Of a DNA stretch of 64,000 nucleotides, positions 1 to 12,991 are shown one piece after another (position 1 is the first letter of the stretch; the number at the start of each line of letters is the position of its first letter). The stretch is from contig OX235270.1 in NCBI GenBank assembly GCA_944472135.2, forward strand, positions 43,586,352 through 43,650,351, in the 5' to 3' direction. The notes under the pieces are model-generated. The model was not told the DNA's origin and did not search any database. It saw nothing but the letters and a program-made list of their open reading frames with translations. This DNA comes from Trichobilharzia regenti (Eukaryota; Platyhelminthes; Trematoda; Strigeidida; Schistosomatidae). The position numbers were made by a program, and so were the translations under genes.

Positions 1-1090
1 GCATTTATGCTCAAGGTGTTCAGAAGATTCTTTGTTTTGCCGGCGTCGATACCCAAGAGGACAACTCTTACACCTCATGATGTTTGGAGCTCATCGGCAC
101 AAGCTTTCTCTTGTCTGTCATTTCAAATGAAACAGAAATCTCCTGGAATTTACTAACTTTCAGTCTTTATCATTGCTTCCACATCTAAAGGGGTATTATG
201 TCAGGGTTTCTAAGGATTAGTCTTGCTGTCGAACTTGGGTATACGTTTGTCTGTTTTTCCCTTAAATAGAGACTTAGCCTTCTCATCAGGTTAGGGGAAA
301 TAGAGGCTGTTTTTTTCTTGTCCTCTATTTTCATTCTATTTACTCGTCGACTAGGGTGTGAACAGAGTCTACTCAGGTGTACCAACCCTCATCATCAATG
401 CCTCATCGCTATGTGGTCCGTTGTTGATTTGATGATGGAGGTTGACAGATTGGCCAACGTCTTTCTTTGTGTTTGAGGTTAGTGCTGACTAAGAGGAAAT
501 AATTATCTGGACAGAAGTGTGGATGATGATCACTGTTGTCGGTCAGTAGGCATGGACTCCATAGGTTCCACCAATGCATACTGGTATAACCTCTCTACTC
601 GAGCATTGCAGTCACCTGCAAGAACAACGATATCTGAACGTTTTCACGTAGCAGCAAACCAGACAGCATTTGAAGGAACTTATCTTCTCCGTCCCAGCTG
701 CATTTTTTGGGGCGTAAACGGAAATTCCGGACATAAACACATATCGTATGTATCTGTCCTTCTTCTAATGGATCAATTCAGCAGGACAACACTTATACAA
801 CCAATCACTGGGATTCAGTCAAGTGGCGATTACTCCACCGTAGCACTCAATGCTATCCCTACACCTCCACATCAATGCGAACTAGCCGAAAAATCTTGTA
901 ATATCCGTAAGAGGACTTAAACGGACTAATTATGTTGGCTAGGTAGGGTTGAAAGGATAACCACACCTCAGTCTTGTATGCGTGTCTCCGATACACAAAA
1001 CATGTCCATAACTTGTGATGCCATAATCCAGGCCAGTGATGCCTGTTACCTGATTCGGCAAATGGTCCTGACGTTAGACGCTCCGATGTA
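1..1090 (-). mobile_element. RTE-B LINE, decayed (endonuclease plus RT fragment)
   Basis: Minus-strand remnant of a non-LTR retrotransposon. Around 700-540 it reads in pieces ISVYAPKN... and DIVVLAGDCNARVERL, the APE endonuclease motif (usual GDFNAQVG). Around 520-400 it reads FLLVSTN...WPICQPPSSNQ. At 95-1 the frame VVLLGIDAGKTKNLLNTLS matches the stretch just after the YADD box of other RTE-B copies here. The segment between is deleted, and stops and frameshifts are frequent. It runs off the left edge. Confidence 0.7.
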
Positions 1091-1849
1091 AAGTTGGCAG
1101 CATAGTCTTATGAGATTATCAGTAATGTTTTAAGCCACCGTCGCTACCAGTGGTTACAGATTTAAGAGAAGATGAGAGACCAGTCTGTGGAATAATATTC
1201 ATAGTGAGAGAAAAGTGAAGTGGTGAAAGTGATTGTAGATGATGATCACGAAGGCTCTATGTATTTATGACAGGTTGTGGGCTGTTGTTACTTCCCAACC
1301 ACCAACACCAAAGTACTTGTAGCAAAAGAAGGATTAACTACGTAAACTCAGAGGCCAGGGGCAAGCCATATGTAATAGTGTTTGGAGTCGTGTTCATGCT
1401 AACATCTTAATGCAGTCTACGGACCTCTATACGGTAATTCAGGGATTACAGTTTTCGAGTTCGACCTTCTCTTCACCTACTCTATCTCCAAAGTGCAGAG
1501 CCAGAACAGCTAGTCTGCTGGTCATTTGAGGAGAACACCTCACTACTGTTGCATTCCCTTTACCTAGTATGATTTCTCCCACAGACTCCGAGCATAGCGT
1601 AAACGAATTACTCTATGGTAGTAACTCCTTGTATTCTGATCGCTGTCCGAAATAACCCATCTGGTATAGTGGAACTTGTGGTGTAGCTCATCGAGTCGTT
1701 GTTATATTCAAACCTGTCCAGCACGTCAAAGTAGCAGTTATTGGTCAGGCGAGGGTTGTAGAGAAGAGAAGGATGGCGAGACAGAGGAGGAACCAGTTTG
1801 GCGTGGAACAGTAGTACAAGTAGCTGACAATAATCAAAGCGTCATTGAA
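1091..1849. other. No gene recognised
   Basis: No coding frame or repeat family recognised between the RTE-B endonuclease remnant and the RTE-A fragment. It may include the 5' leader of the minus-strand RTE-B. Confidence 0.5.
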
Positions 1850-3470
1850 GATTATTATGGAAGACAAATGAAAATTTGACGACACGGCGTCACAGGAAGT
1901 AGAAAAGGCTGCAAGAAAGAGAAACTTCACGACATTATATCACACAACAGGCTCCCTATTCCAGAAGAGACCGATCCATATACAACCAGTGACAGATAAG
2001 GAGAGGAAACCCAATTGGGAAAGAAGTGAAACAGGAGAAACTTAGGGGTGAACACTTCAGGGGGCTCTTCAGTTCGCCACGACCGTAACTCGTCCAGGAA
2101 TACCAACAGCAAGCATAGGACACCGTATGAACAAAAACATTTGGACGATATCAGGAGTTCTGGATCCCATAAAATTGCCAGAAAAGGAAAAGATTAAGAT
2201 CGTATTCCCCAAGAAACACTGACAATGGACTAACTGAACTTTGAAGACGCGCACGGACCATTAAAGCAGAAGGGTGAGAAAAGAAATAAGGTACCTGCAG
2301 ATTGGAAAAAGAGGCAACGTGTCAAAGAGAAGATGAAAGGCGACAAAGACTAATACGAGAATTGAAGTGATACCAATAATTCATTCAGTGAAAGAAAATA
2401 TACAGCCGTTAAAGATGCCGTAACTGGTTGACATTAGGAAAGCTAAAACACATGCTGATCGAATAACAACACTACACATAGTTATCGCACAGCGCATACA
2501 GTGGAAGTCAACTCTCTATCTCAGCGTTATTGACTTTGTAAAGACCTTCGACAGCATCGACTATGAAGTAATTTGGTGACTGCCTCAACGTTACGGGAAT
2601 ACACTGTGGTTAACACTGATGTACCTCATTTAATAGATATATGTTGATGTCGGAAACCAAGTAATTTACAACGAACAGCTTAGTGAAGCGTTTGAGATTA
2701 ACACAAGCGACGACACACAAGGTGTTCGGAGACATTGAACATCACTGAGGAAGCCAGAGTGAACGAACACTGGAACTTTCAGATATTGACATAGGCGGAA
2801 CTGGTATAGCTCTCCTAGGAACGGAGAAACGACAAAACATGTAATGGTTCACAAGAAATCCGTGGCTGGTCAACTAACTTGGTGAGTTCAAACATGCATC
2901 ATACATCAAACCATGAGGAGTGGGGAGATGCACTTACGTCGGATCAACAAAACAACACTAAAATATCTGGATTTCAAGGATGATTCATGTATAGTGAGTG
3001 TTACACAAATTCGGAGAGAAACCAACAGGTTGGAAGAAGAGGCAGCGAAGACTGGACTTCAGATGTACAAAGAGAAAGCACAGATGATGAAGGTACCCAA
3101 CCAACAATAATAGCACGCACCAGCCATCATCAATGGGATAAGTCTCAGTAGCATTGTTTCAACTGCATGCAGCTGGCTCAGATGACGATGTCAGAACCAA
3201 GCAGTCCTTTAATTAGTCTATGATCTGTGTGGAAATCTACTGCACTCGCCCAGAACAACACCCGAATTCCCAACTCTGATGTAACGCTGGTGTTTCTCTA
3301 TGTTCCAGAGACTTGGTGTTCGTCACTAGTAGCACTTCCGATGGTCTGCTGCAGAATTTCATCAAGACTGGCCTCCTTCGCTCAACACTGAAGGTCGGGC
3401 GGCCATACAGAAAGAATAAGCGATCAGGAGCTCTCAGAGCATACTAGCTAGGATCGTCTACAGTAAAGAT
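1850..3470 (+). mobile_element. RTE-A LINE, decayed (linker, RT, tail)
   Basis: Plus-strand remnant. Broken frames read EVEKAARKRNFTTLYHTTGS and DKERKPNWERSETGE (linker before the RT), VPADWKKR (RT start), STLYLSVIDFVKTFDSIDYEVIW (RT motif A) and, at 2913-3110, a piece ending EEAAKTGLQMYKEKAQMMKVP that matches [17 protein letters not shown] of the RTE-A copy at 13.2-14.7 kb. It carries many stops and is clearly dead and older than the other RTE-A copies. Confidence 0.7.
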
Positions 3471-6400
3471 GAAGGCGGTGATAGATTTGATCTTTTTTTA
3501 ATCTAAGTAAACCGTTTGGTGACATCACAGTTACGGGGTTGGAAGTCGAATTGGGAGCTATGGGTTAAGCATACAAGGCTCACTTGGAGACCACGTTATC
3601 AGTCATAGGACTAGCTGAAACAACGAAAGAGGGCAGAATGAAGTTGTGATATTCTAATGGGGTACTGTGCTCAGAGTTGTGATCGCAAAAGACAAGTGAT
3701 AATAATCGTTGTTTTGTTTTGGCTTTGCAACTGTTTCCTGACTCACATCGAATAAGCCCATCTATGGTAGAAAACAGTATCCACACATACCATAGTATTA
3801 CCGTATGAACCCTTGTTGGTCAAGATATCCTTCAAAAGTTACTTACTTAAAATTTCTTTTCTACGGAACAAAAATGCTTCGTAATTACCACAATACTTAT
3901 CAGTTCACTGATTCTAGTTAGCCTTGGCGTCGTGAAATGCATGGTGTTCAGGACACTGGTGGGTGTGCTTGTGTTCCACAACCCAATGAAGGGTAAAGAC
4001 ATGAACAGATTAATTTTTCCAGGATTCCCTTAGTCTGTTTTGAATTAGGATATCTAGGATCTGAGACACTATGTTAGTCACGCTGATCCTCGTGATTGTC
4101 ACAAGATGATTTTCTCTTGTGCTTATAAACCACAACGATCAATTATCTTCACCAGTCTCATACGAATACACTACTTACCACCTTAGTTGGTAAACACTTT
4201 GGGAGCTATCCGTCACACCCTGCTTGACCATACACATTAGTGCCTTGGAGGATTAATTCATGATGACTTCATGTAGATATTCCATAAGGAGCAGTAATCC
4301 CCACCCAACTTCTACTACAGTTTTGAGTGAAGTGGTCTGTTTATGCATAACGCTGTGTTGCTGTCAGCAGTCGCTACACGAAACAGTGCCTTCTGTCATG
4401 ATTGAAATGAGTTCTGGTTAAAAGCGAATTTTCAACGTACAATTTCTTACTAAACTGCAGCAGCTTATGTTAACACATTTCTCAAATGCACACAAAAGGG
4501 TAGGTTGAAAAAGCAAACGAACTTTGACAGATGGAATGACTAATTTGGTGGAGAATAACAAGAACATAAAGATTCTGGGAGTGCATAAAAAGTGAATGCA
4601 TCTGCAATAATGAGTCACATAGCATCCACTGGATCCTAGAGTCTCGTCGACCTCAGTCAGACATTTCCCTATCAGAGACTTTATAGGGTGATGTCAAGTT
4701 CCAATTTGACCAATCCTAATTCTGAAACAAACGGTCATGTGGAAAATCACGGTTGTAACTTCTTCCTCACTAGAGATGGTATACACTCGTGATATAAGAT
4801 TTTTCTTTTTGACCGTCTTCCTACTTCAGCATAAAAATCATTCACATATACACGTGAGAGTTCCGTTTTTACCAACAAACTTAATAACTGGTGCTACACC
4901 TCATCTTTCTGTTAGTCTTGTTGGTTAACTAGTGCTTAAATGGAGATTGAAAACCGTGTCATCATAGCATCTGTGGGAAATAGACAGACTCACTGGTAAC
5001 ATAAAACGAGTGATGGTTTTTCAGTCTAGTGAAAATACACCAATGAGGTGAAAATACTTAGATAATATTAATTAGCTTGGAACTTGTATTTTAACTGGTA
5101 CAAGACGTTGTAGACAACTGAGTGGGTGGTCGTACTCTTCACAAATAACTGGCTTTAGACTCTTAGTTTAGGATCTCCAAGATTCTGAGATTAATCGACG
5201 CAGTCGTCTTTAAGTGAAAAGTAGAAACCTATGCTAGGTGGGCATTAGAACCCGTTGTTTGTAAACACGCTGTGCAGGTGAATTGAAATTGACCAATTAA
5301 TCAAAATAAATGTGTGCAAATAGGATGAGTGCATATAGTAATAAATTAAAATCAATATCGCCCCCCCCCCCCGCATTAAGAAGTGGATTGTCTTCCTAGT
5401 ACCACAAAAAAAACGGCACCAAATATGTATTTGTACATCAAATACCGAATCTCTTTGTAAGCTTCCTAAGTACGTAGAAAACTATTTGCAACACGCTGTT
5501 GTATAGTGAGAAGAAAACGGGTTTAAAAGTTCATTGTACTTAGAATATATCTGAAAACAACTATATTTCAAATGAAAAAAAAAGAAAAAATAAGAAGCCA
5601 ATAAAGATAACTCAAATTCATTAGAAATCAATCAACAAATACACTCAGTTATATCTAGAAAGCTTAGATCAATTGGAAATGATGATAAAGTTTACACAGA
5701 TTTGGAAGCAAAGTTCATATATTACACAACACAGGAGCATTAGAAGAGAGAGGGAAAAGATTTATTTTTTGCACATCTGACGGATAAACATATTTCATCA
5801 GGTGGTGTATTATTGATAGAGATTATATGATACAATTCATCATCCTCGGGAAACACACACGCACAAGTATATAATAGTTTTTATATGCTCAAAAACTTTC
5901 CACTAGAAGACGACTCAAAATAAAAATATAATAAATTATTATCGCAAATAATTAAGGAAAGTGATCAAAGTGAAGAAGACACAGGAATGCTGTACTACGC
6001 CACCCTTTATAAGAAAATAAAAATATATCAACAAACCAAAATTGAAAAGGTGAAGAGAACACAAGATATCCGATATTGGTTGTAGTTTCAAAATAAACTA
6101 TAATTGAAGATAAAGCGTAGAGTAAGGAATGCAATTATTTTATTATCAATTGCTATTATTTCGGAATGGATATACATTGTTACTTTTTTGAAGAGCATCT
6201 TCTGTAGCAGAAAATAAATAAATGTAAAGACAAAATATTAAATCCGAACAAAACTTATAGAGACCACCAAATGAACAGAAATCACTTGTGAAATTATTTC
6301 TAAAGCAATCCATGGCATACGGCATACGTGAAGAGACACGGAAGATTAAAAAGTACGAAGAAAAAGATGATAGAAGAATAAGAAAATTATAAAAATAAAT

Positions 6401-6534
6401 CCCTACATAAATTTGATTTTGAGCAAAACAAATCATACTTCTAGCTTTACAAGAATATTAAATAAACCGGGAACTTCCGGAGGAAACCAATTTTTCTACA
6501 TACCAATATCATACACAGTCAGGCATTCTATCAT
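3471..6534. other. 3' flank of the ORP9-like gene; nothing recognised
   Basis: AT-rich sequence with only short spurious frames. A run of C lies at about 5361-5372. It would hold the 3' UTR and polyadenylation site of the minus-strand gene near its right edge. Confidence 0.5.
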
Positions 6535-6910
6535 TTATTTAAGAGATTGTTCAGCTGTAGACTCTAATATCTTAGATGTAGTAGCACGACTCAATTGAGG
6601 GAAATCAGTTGACGGTTTGTCGCACGGTAACATATTAACACTTTTATCAGATCTGCTTAATAAGTTGGAGATAACATTCTGTGACTCTGTAACATTACTC
6701 TTATTTGGTGATTGATTTAGGCGTTGTATCAAAGGGTGTCTGTAAATCCAGTTCTCTCCTTCTCCACGAAAATGCTCTGGAGTCCATGTGTTTTTACTGT
6801 CTCTTCTCATTCGAGCTAAATCACGTTGTCGTTGTTCTAAGCGGTGTTTCGCATCGGTAGCAGCATCAATATTCCCCACTTTCAGATTATACGTCACTTC
6901 TTCCCATAAA
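6535..6910 (-). CDS. OSBPL9: ORP9-like gene, terminal exon
   Basis: The acceptor is CCTTTATATAG (phase 2) and the coding part is 376 nt to TAA at 6537-6535. It encodes [20 protein letters not shown], then [37 protein letters not shown] and a Ser/Thr-rich end. The helix with KHRLEQRQR is the conserved ORD C-terminus that helps grip PI4P and the membrane. The tail is about 50 residues longer than in human ORP9 (recalled). An AATAAA overlaps the stop codon (minus strand around 6541-6533); the true poly(A) site was not determined. Confidence 0.95.
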
Positions 6911-9900
6911 CTATATAAAGGGGATATAAAAAAATGTTTGATAAAGCTTATCTGGTATAACAATTTTGTTTAAATAGACAAAAGTTTCTACAACAAAATC
7001 TTTCACTACATGTAAAAAATAAAATAAAAGGAAACAGAACATCACAGGTCACCACCAGTTGTTCCGCACCTTCTATAAATTTACTCTTTACGTACAAATA
7101 GAATTACCGAAACACATCCTAATTAAGCGTACATACTTATAGCTTGGATTTGTTAGGATTCGATTAATTTCAATGTAGATTTCAATCAGGAACCAAATAA
7201 AGTAAGAAAATGATTACAAAATTCAAGAGTGCTGGATGATGCTTTCGTTTAGAATCAGTCGGTTCGTCTTACACAATTGACAAAGACAAGTTTGTATATT
7301 GAATATTACATTGAATATACACTTAAGGTGATCAGTTCAACAGTTCCAACAACACACACTATTAATACTGTCAGTATTAAAGTTTGCCAGAGACTAACTT
7401 ATGTAAACTAGTTTCAGTTGCGTGAACGCAGAGCCCAGGGGACAACTGCTTGCGCGGGTGTACTGCTCATCAGTCCGCTCCGTCATCCTTTATGGCTGTG
7501 AGACCTGGCCATTGAGAGTGGAAGACATGAAAAGATTAGCTGTCTTTGATGATAGGTGCCTGCGTTCTATCTCCCGTGTGAAGTGGTATAATAAGGTGAG
7601 CAATATAAAGGTTAGGTGTCGAGTGATAGGTAAGCAGAGGAAATCAATCGATGAGGTTGTGAAGTTACACCGATTGAGATGGTTAGGACATGTGTCACAT
7701 ATGCCTAGTCATCGCCTTCCTCGACGAGCCGTGTTAACTGATATAAGGTCAGGCTGGAAAAGAGCTAGTGGAGGTCAAACAAAAACATGGTTTCACCAGT
7801 CAATGAAATCTACTACAGTTAGCCTAAGCCTCGTAAGAAGGTGTAGACTTCCTGACTGGTTGGGGTCCTCGGGACGGTAAAATCCAATGGTTGGAAACAA
7901 TTGGTGACATGGCTCAAAATCGTTCTCCATGACTGGCACAGATGCGTCCACTCCTTGTGACTTATGATTTCCAATGAAACTGTTTTGTTCTTCGTTATTA
8001 CTCTTCCTATGTCTCACACCTCTGTTTACTGTCTTTATCATGCATTTCTCCTACTTTGTTCTCTTGCTTTGTGTGCTACAAGGAGGGAGTGTGGCGACTT
8101 GAACATATGGCGCACATTTGTGCAGAGTTCTATGTCGAAAACAGACAGGCAAACTAGTTTCAGGCTTATGAAAACAACACCTAGACAAGTATGTTGAAAA
8201 TTTTTCCAGTGTGTACTAAACCCATGATGAAGGAGACGATTGAAAGGAAAAATGAGAATAATTCAGAACAGACAATTACAGTGAAACTGACTTCATATCA
8301 CCGTACAAATTGAAATTACTTCAAGATAAAATGTGTTGTATCTGCACCAGTTTAAATAAATCATTACTATGAGGTAAAATGTACCTATTTCATTAGACAG
8401 CTAGAATTCACCTACTTAAATGTAAAGAGACATACGGCCTGTAGAATTCGTGTAGAAACAAAAGAAAAAGCTGATTGAAACACTGGTGGAAATCCCACAG
8501 TAGGAGTAATACTTATGCGGACTAGTGCAATATGTGCAGTCCAAATATTAATTAAGCCAATGATCAAATAAGGTGATAATAATTAGATGTCGGCAAATTT
8601 AAAATTTCTATGATACAGCTAAAATCGTGAATAAAATCTTGCGTACATTAAGTCCAGTTTTATATATATACACATACACACACACATACACAAGTGATTG
8701 CAAAAGAATCCTATTTAACAAAATAACTTTAAAAAGACATACCGCCGTGATTCATTTTCTGCCTGACGAGATCTCGGTAGAACATGCTTCTTGACTGTTG
8801 GTAGACTACGCGTATCAATGAATAATTCATTTCTCTGCAAAATTTGGGGGGCGGGGGAGGGGGGAAGGGAGGAAAGATTATACGTTAACAACTTATATTT
8901 AAGTGGTCTATTTAACCGGTGATAAATGATCACATGAAACGAATCAGCTACTTGGAAGCTATCAGAGTGTTCATTACACTACTACTTCGATTGGTTGAAG
9001 ATAGTTTAAATTCAACAAGTTAACAAACATCAGAGCCACGCTTGTTGGCTATTTCAATCACTACTTGACAGGTCAGTTAGATATAAGATGAGATTATTAT
9101 TATTATTATTATTATTATTATTTCCTTTAATTCCTAGAGGAACATAGGGCTTCAGCTGTGCGTCTCCATTGCCTTCGGTTCTCTGCTAGAGTTTTCTCAC
9201 CTGACCTATATGCTTTCATCTCCTCTTCACATAACCTCCTCCAAGTCACCCCACCCTATCACTGACGACCAACTCGCCTCCCGCTTCCCTTTCGCGTTCC
9301 ACTCGAGTGATGGCTTGTCTAGTGATATCACTTGATGGCTTCCTCAAAGTATGGCCAGCCAATCCGCCTTCATTTCTTCCTGCTTATTTGTTGCACAACC
9401 AGTTCCTGGTTGGTTCGCTTCCAGATGAAATTAAAAATACAACTGCACATAGGGACTAATATGTGTGCGTAGCACATTTCAACAGATGACTAACTGCAGT
9501 GAATTCAACAGTCTTTCAATGCATTCTTTTTGGAGACAGAGACCAACCGATTCTACAGAAATGTGAAAATTAGAAATCAGTAGAATATCGGACATTGTCA
9601 ATTGTCAAATTATGCAGCTGACTTTGTGTAAAGCAGAATGGTTTGCACTACAGTTGCGTTAGGATTTGCTTCAAGTATCAACTATTATTCGCCTGTATTT
9701 CAAACTACACACCATTAGAAATTGATAAAAAGAACAAATCATGACTTTCAGTAAGAATGTTCACGGTATGAAGTGATTGTCGTTGTACTCAAGTAGAGGA
9801 GGACGTTTACACGGTGGATATATATTTGCAAGAAAATTGCCGTACTTTTACTAGCTTTGAAATTATGGGTAGTAGCTTGTATGTTTTGTGATCATCGCCA

Positions 9901-12900
9901 TGATAAATCACTGAAGCATACAATTTTTAGCTATTGGCTTCTTACGGAGGATAATTTCAATTTAGTAGATGACTATCATTTATCATTCTAATAAAAACAA
10001 AAATGAGTAAGACAGAGTTAGACAATCCCGTAACAAGGTAATACAAGATATAATTTTAAAAAAACAACCATTTCCTATTCTTTGTAACCATGCCAGCTTA
10101 CCCCATGAGACCATTTGGCCCACATTTTATCATTCCATTCACCTTCAACTGTGAGAAACGGTTTTTTGTCATTGGGTCCAAAAACTTCAGCACGTAGAGA
10201 ATCTTTCTTCCCGCCATAAAATGGTTTTGTTCGAAATTCAATGTTGGCCACATAACCGGTTTTTGAGCATATAATACTAGTTTTCCCGCCCAATTCGATC
10301 CATGGGACAGTGAGAATATTTCTGTAATCAAAGTTATGAGTAGTTTTTTTTACACAAAAACTGAATGTGTGTTCAGTGAAAATCATGCAGAAAAAATGAA
10401 CAAAGTAGGTATAATTATCATAGTTGAAGACTAACTTCCCATATTGATTATAGTCTTGGAAAGTAACCTTTAGGAAGGCGATAAAACTAAAGAGTAGTAT
10501 TCTAAGACGGATGAAGTGCTGCTTTACAATCTATGAACAAGGATGATGAGCAAAACATAACAATGATGAACACGAGTTGAACCGACTAATAAAGACGGAA
10601 GAAAAACTAGTGAAATAAGGTCAAATGACTACTACTTGACGACTTGCAACAGTGATGAAGCTAAATAATCCAAATTGAGTTTAGTTCATACTAACAACAC
10701 TATTGACAAGTAATAAAATCAGGACTACGTTCACTTACTATCTATCTATCGTTATGCGAAGGATATCACAATGTTACCTTCCTGTGATTGCTTTTATTCG
10801 ACTGACTTTTAACTTAATTTTGAGTGTTACTGTTTAACAACAGTCGCTAGTTTCGTCCTTACTTTAAAGGACAAGCAAAACCATAAACAAAAGTTTAACA
10901 CTTCCAATTGCCATACACTTCGTATGACTTAGAAACAGATAAATTTTACAAAAATGATAAGACACTAGAAACAATACATAGTGAGAAAAACACATATAGA
11001 AGTTGCAAACAATGAAAAGAAATGAATAAGATGATAACTATTTTTTTTTTAAAAACCCGTACGTATGTGTTTATCAATGCAGATCATAGTCGTGGAACCA
11101 ACGCGTGTATGGAAAGACACTAAATATGCATCGGAAACAAATCCCGAACACCGGAATCAGTGCTAACACACGAGTGTATCAGTGAGGGTACCTGATCTTA
11201 CGTAAAAAAAGTGCACACACGAAAAGTATTTCGTCTTTGTTAGTTCTAAGATGATAAGACTATGCCACGAAGAGAATTAGGGATAAATGTCTAAAACTTT
11301 GCGTCATGAAAATTTAACGATCACATCTTACTGCTACTGTCTAGGAAAGAATGGACAACATATTTCTTCCCATAAACAGACAAATATCTTACTATACAAA
11401 AAGGAATAAAAACTCACGAATGTGGAAATCTTATCACTAGAGTAAGAGGTCATAAGCTAGTTTACATAGAAAATGCATTCAACCAATTATGCAATAAGAA
11501 GCTGTCTGTCTGTTTTCGACATAGAACTCTGCACAAATGTGCGCCATATGTTCAAGTCGCCACACTCCCTCCTTGTAGCACACAAAGCAAGAGAACAAAG
11601 TAGGAGAAATGCATGATAAAGACAGTAAACAGAGGTGTGAGACATAGGAAGAGTAATAACGAAGAACAAAACAGTTTCATTGGAAATCATAAGTCACAAG
11701 GAGTGGACGCATCTGTGCCAGTCATGGAGAACGATTTTGAGCCATGTCACCATTGTTTCCAACCATTGGATTTTACCGTCCCGAGGACCCCAACCAGTCA
11801 GGAAGTCTACACCTTCTTACGAGGCTTAGGCTAACTGTAGTAGATTTCATTGGCTGGTGAAACCATGTTTTTGTTTGACCTCCACTAGCTCTTTTCCAGC
11901 CTGACCCTATATATGAGATAATACTGCTCGTCGAGGAAGGTGATGACAGCTTAGTAAATTCAATACGATGTAAATGAGTGATTGAAAGCATTTAGCAACA
12001 CAGTTAAATACATTAAGGCGATTTATCTGACGACTCTACCTTGAATCCTCTCTACATATTGAACAGAAAAGTGGGACAGATAGTGACTACACGATTTAAA
12101 TGTCTGTCTTAAAAAGAAACACACATAGGCTGGAAGGTTTCTAGATAGCATTTATCTTTTGGAAACCGATTGAGAAATCAATTTAACGTTATTGTGAAGA
12201 AATTGAATCTGCTTTCGTTACACTAGCTAGCCAACCATAAGATTTGAGTAAATTTATAGTTCTTTGCGAGATTATTCGACAACAATGCCACAATGCCTCT
12301 TCTTCTTCTTCCACAAACAGATTAATTGTTAGCGTTCACTAAAGAAATGCATATTATACTATGCTACACTAAGCTACAGCTCTAGTTAGTAAATCCTCCA
12401 TCAAAAACGCAGCTTTACCTTATTTTTATAAAGTGCAGCAGTATTATTCTTGTTTGCTTTTTTTTTCTCCAACATAAGAGTGATTAGAATCAAAAGATTA
12501 CATTGATTGAGATCACTATCATCTTTAGTATTTGTTGTAGATGTTGTCGTTATCCATACTTGAAGTAGAGGAGAAAAAAAGAATGACCTTGTCAGAGGGA
12601 TAGGAAGGAAATGGAAGAGATGAGTGTAAGGGCAAACAGTTTAGCATAAACAGCAGAGTTTCCCATTTTCCAAATGATGAAAAACAAGTTTTTATTTTAT
12701 TTATTTATTTATAGAAGACTACGATGGTATGGCATCATATGACTTGTGAAATTCATTCGTCAAACTGTTTGACCTAATTTAAAGAAATCTGGTGTACAGT
12801 TGTTCAATAAAACTCTTGTGTTCTATTTTTAGGTTATGTGAAACATCTACTTTCAGGACTTTAACGATCACCGAGAAAATTTTTGAGAGAGGATACAAAC

Positions 12901-12960
12901 AATTGGTAGGATTTTTTGTGACATCACTTATATCAACCGGATATATCATGAAGGGTTATG

Positions 12961-12991
<31 letters not shown>

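Noticed and set aside
519..920. 133-codon plus-strand protein
   Set aside because: The minus strand here reads as RTE-B endonuclease (DIVVLAGDCNARV), so the plus frame is a shadow.
7793..8197. Short proteins recurring at 7.8, 11.5, 50.8 and 60.6 kb
   Set aside because: They are chance frames in the RTE-B 3' UTR, seen again in each copy.
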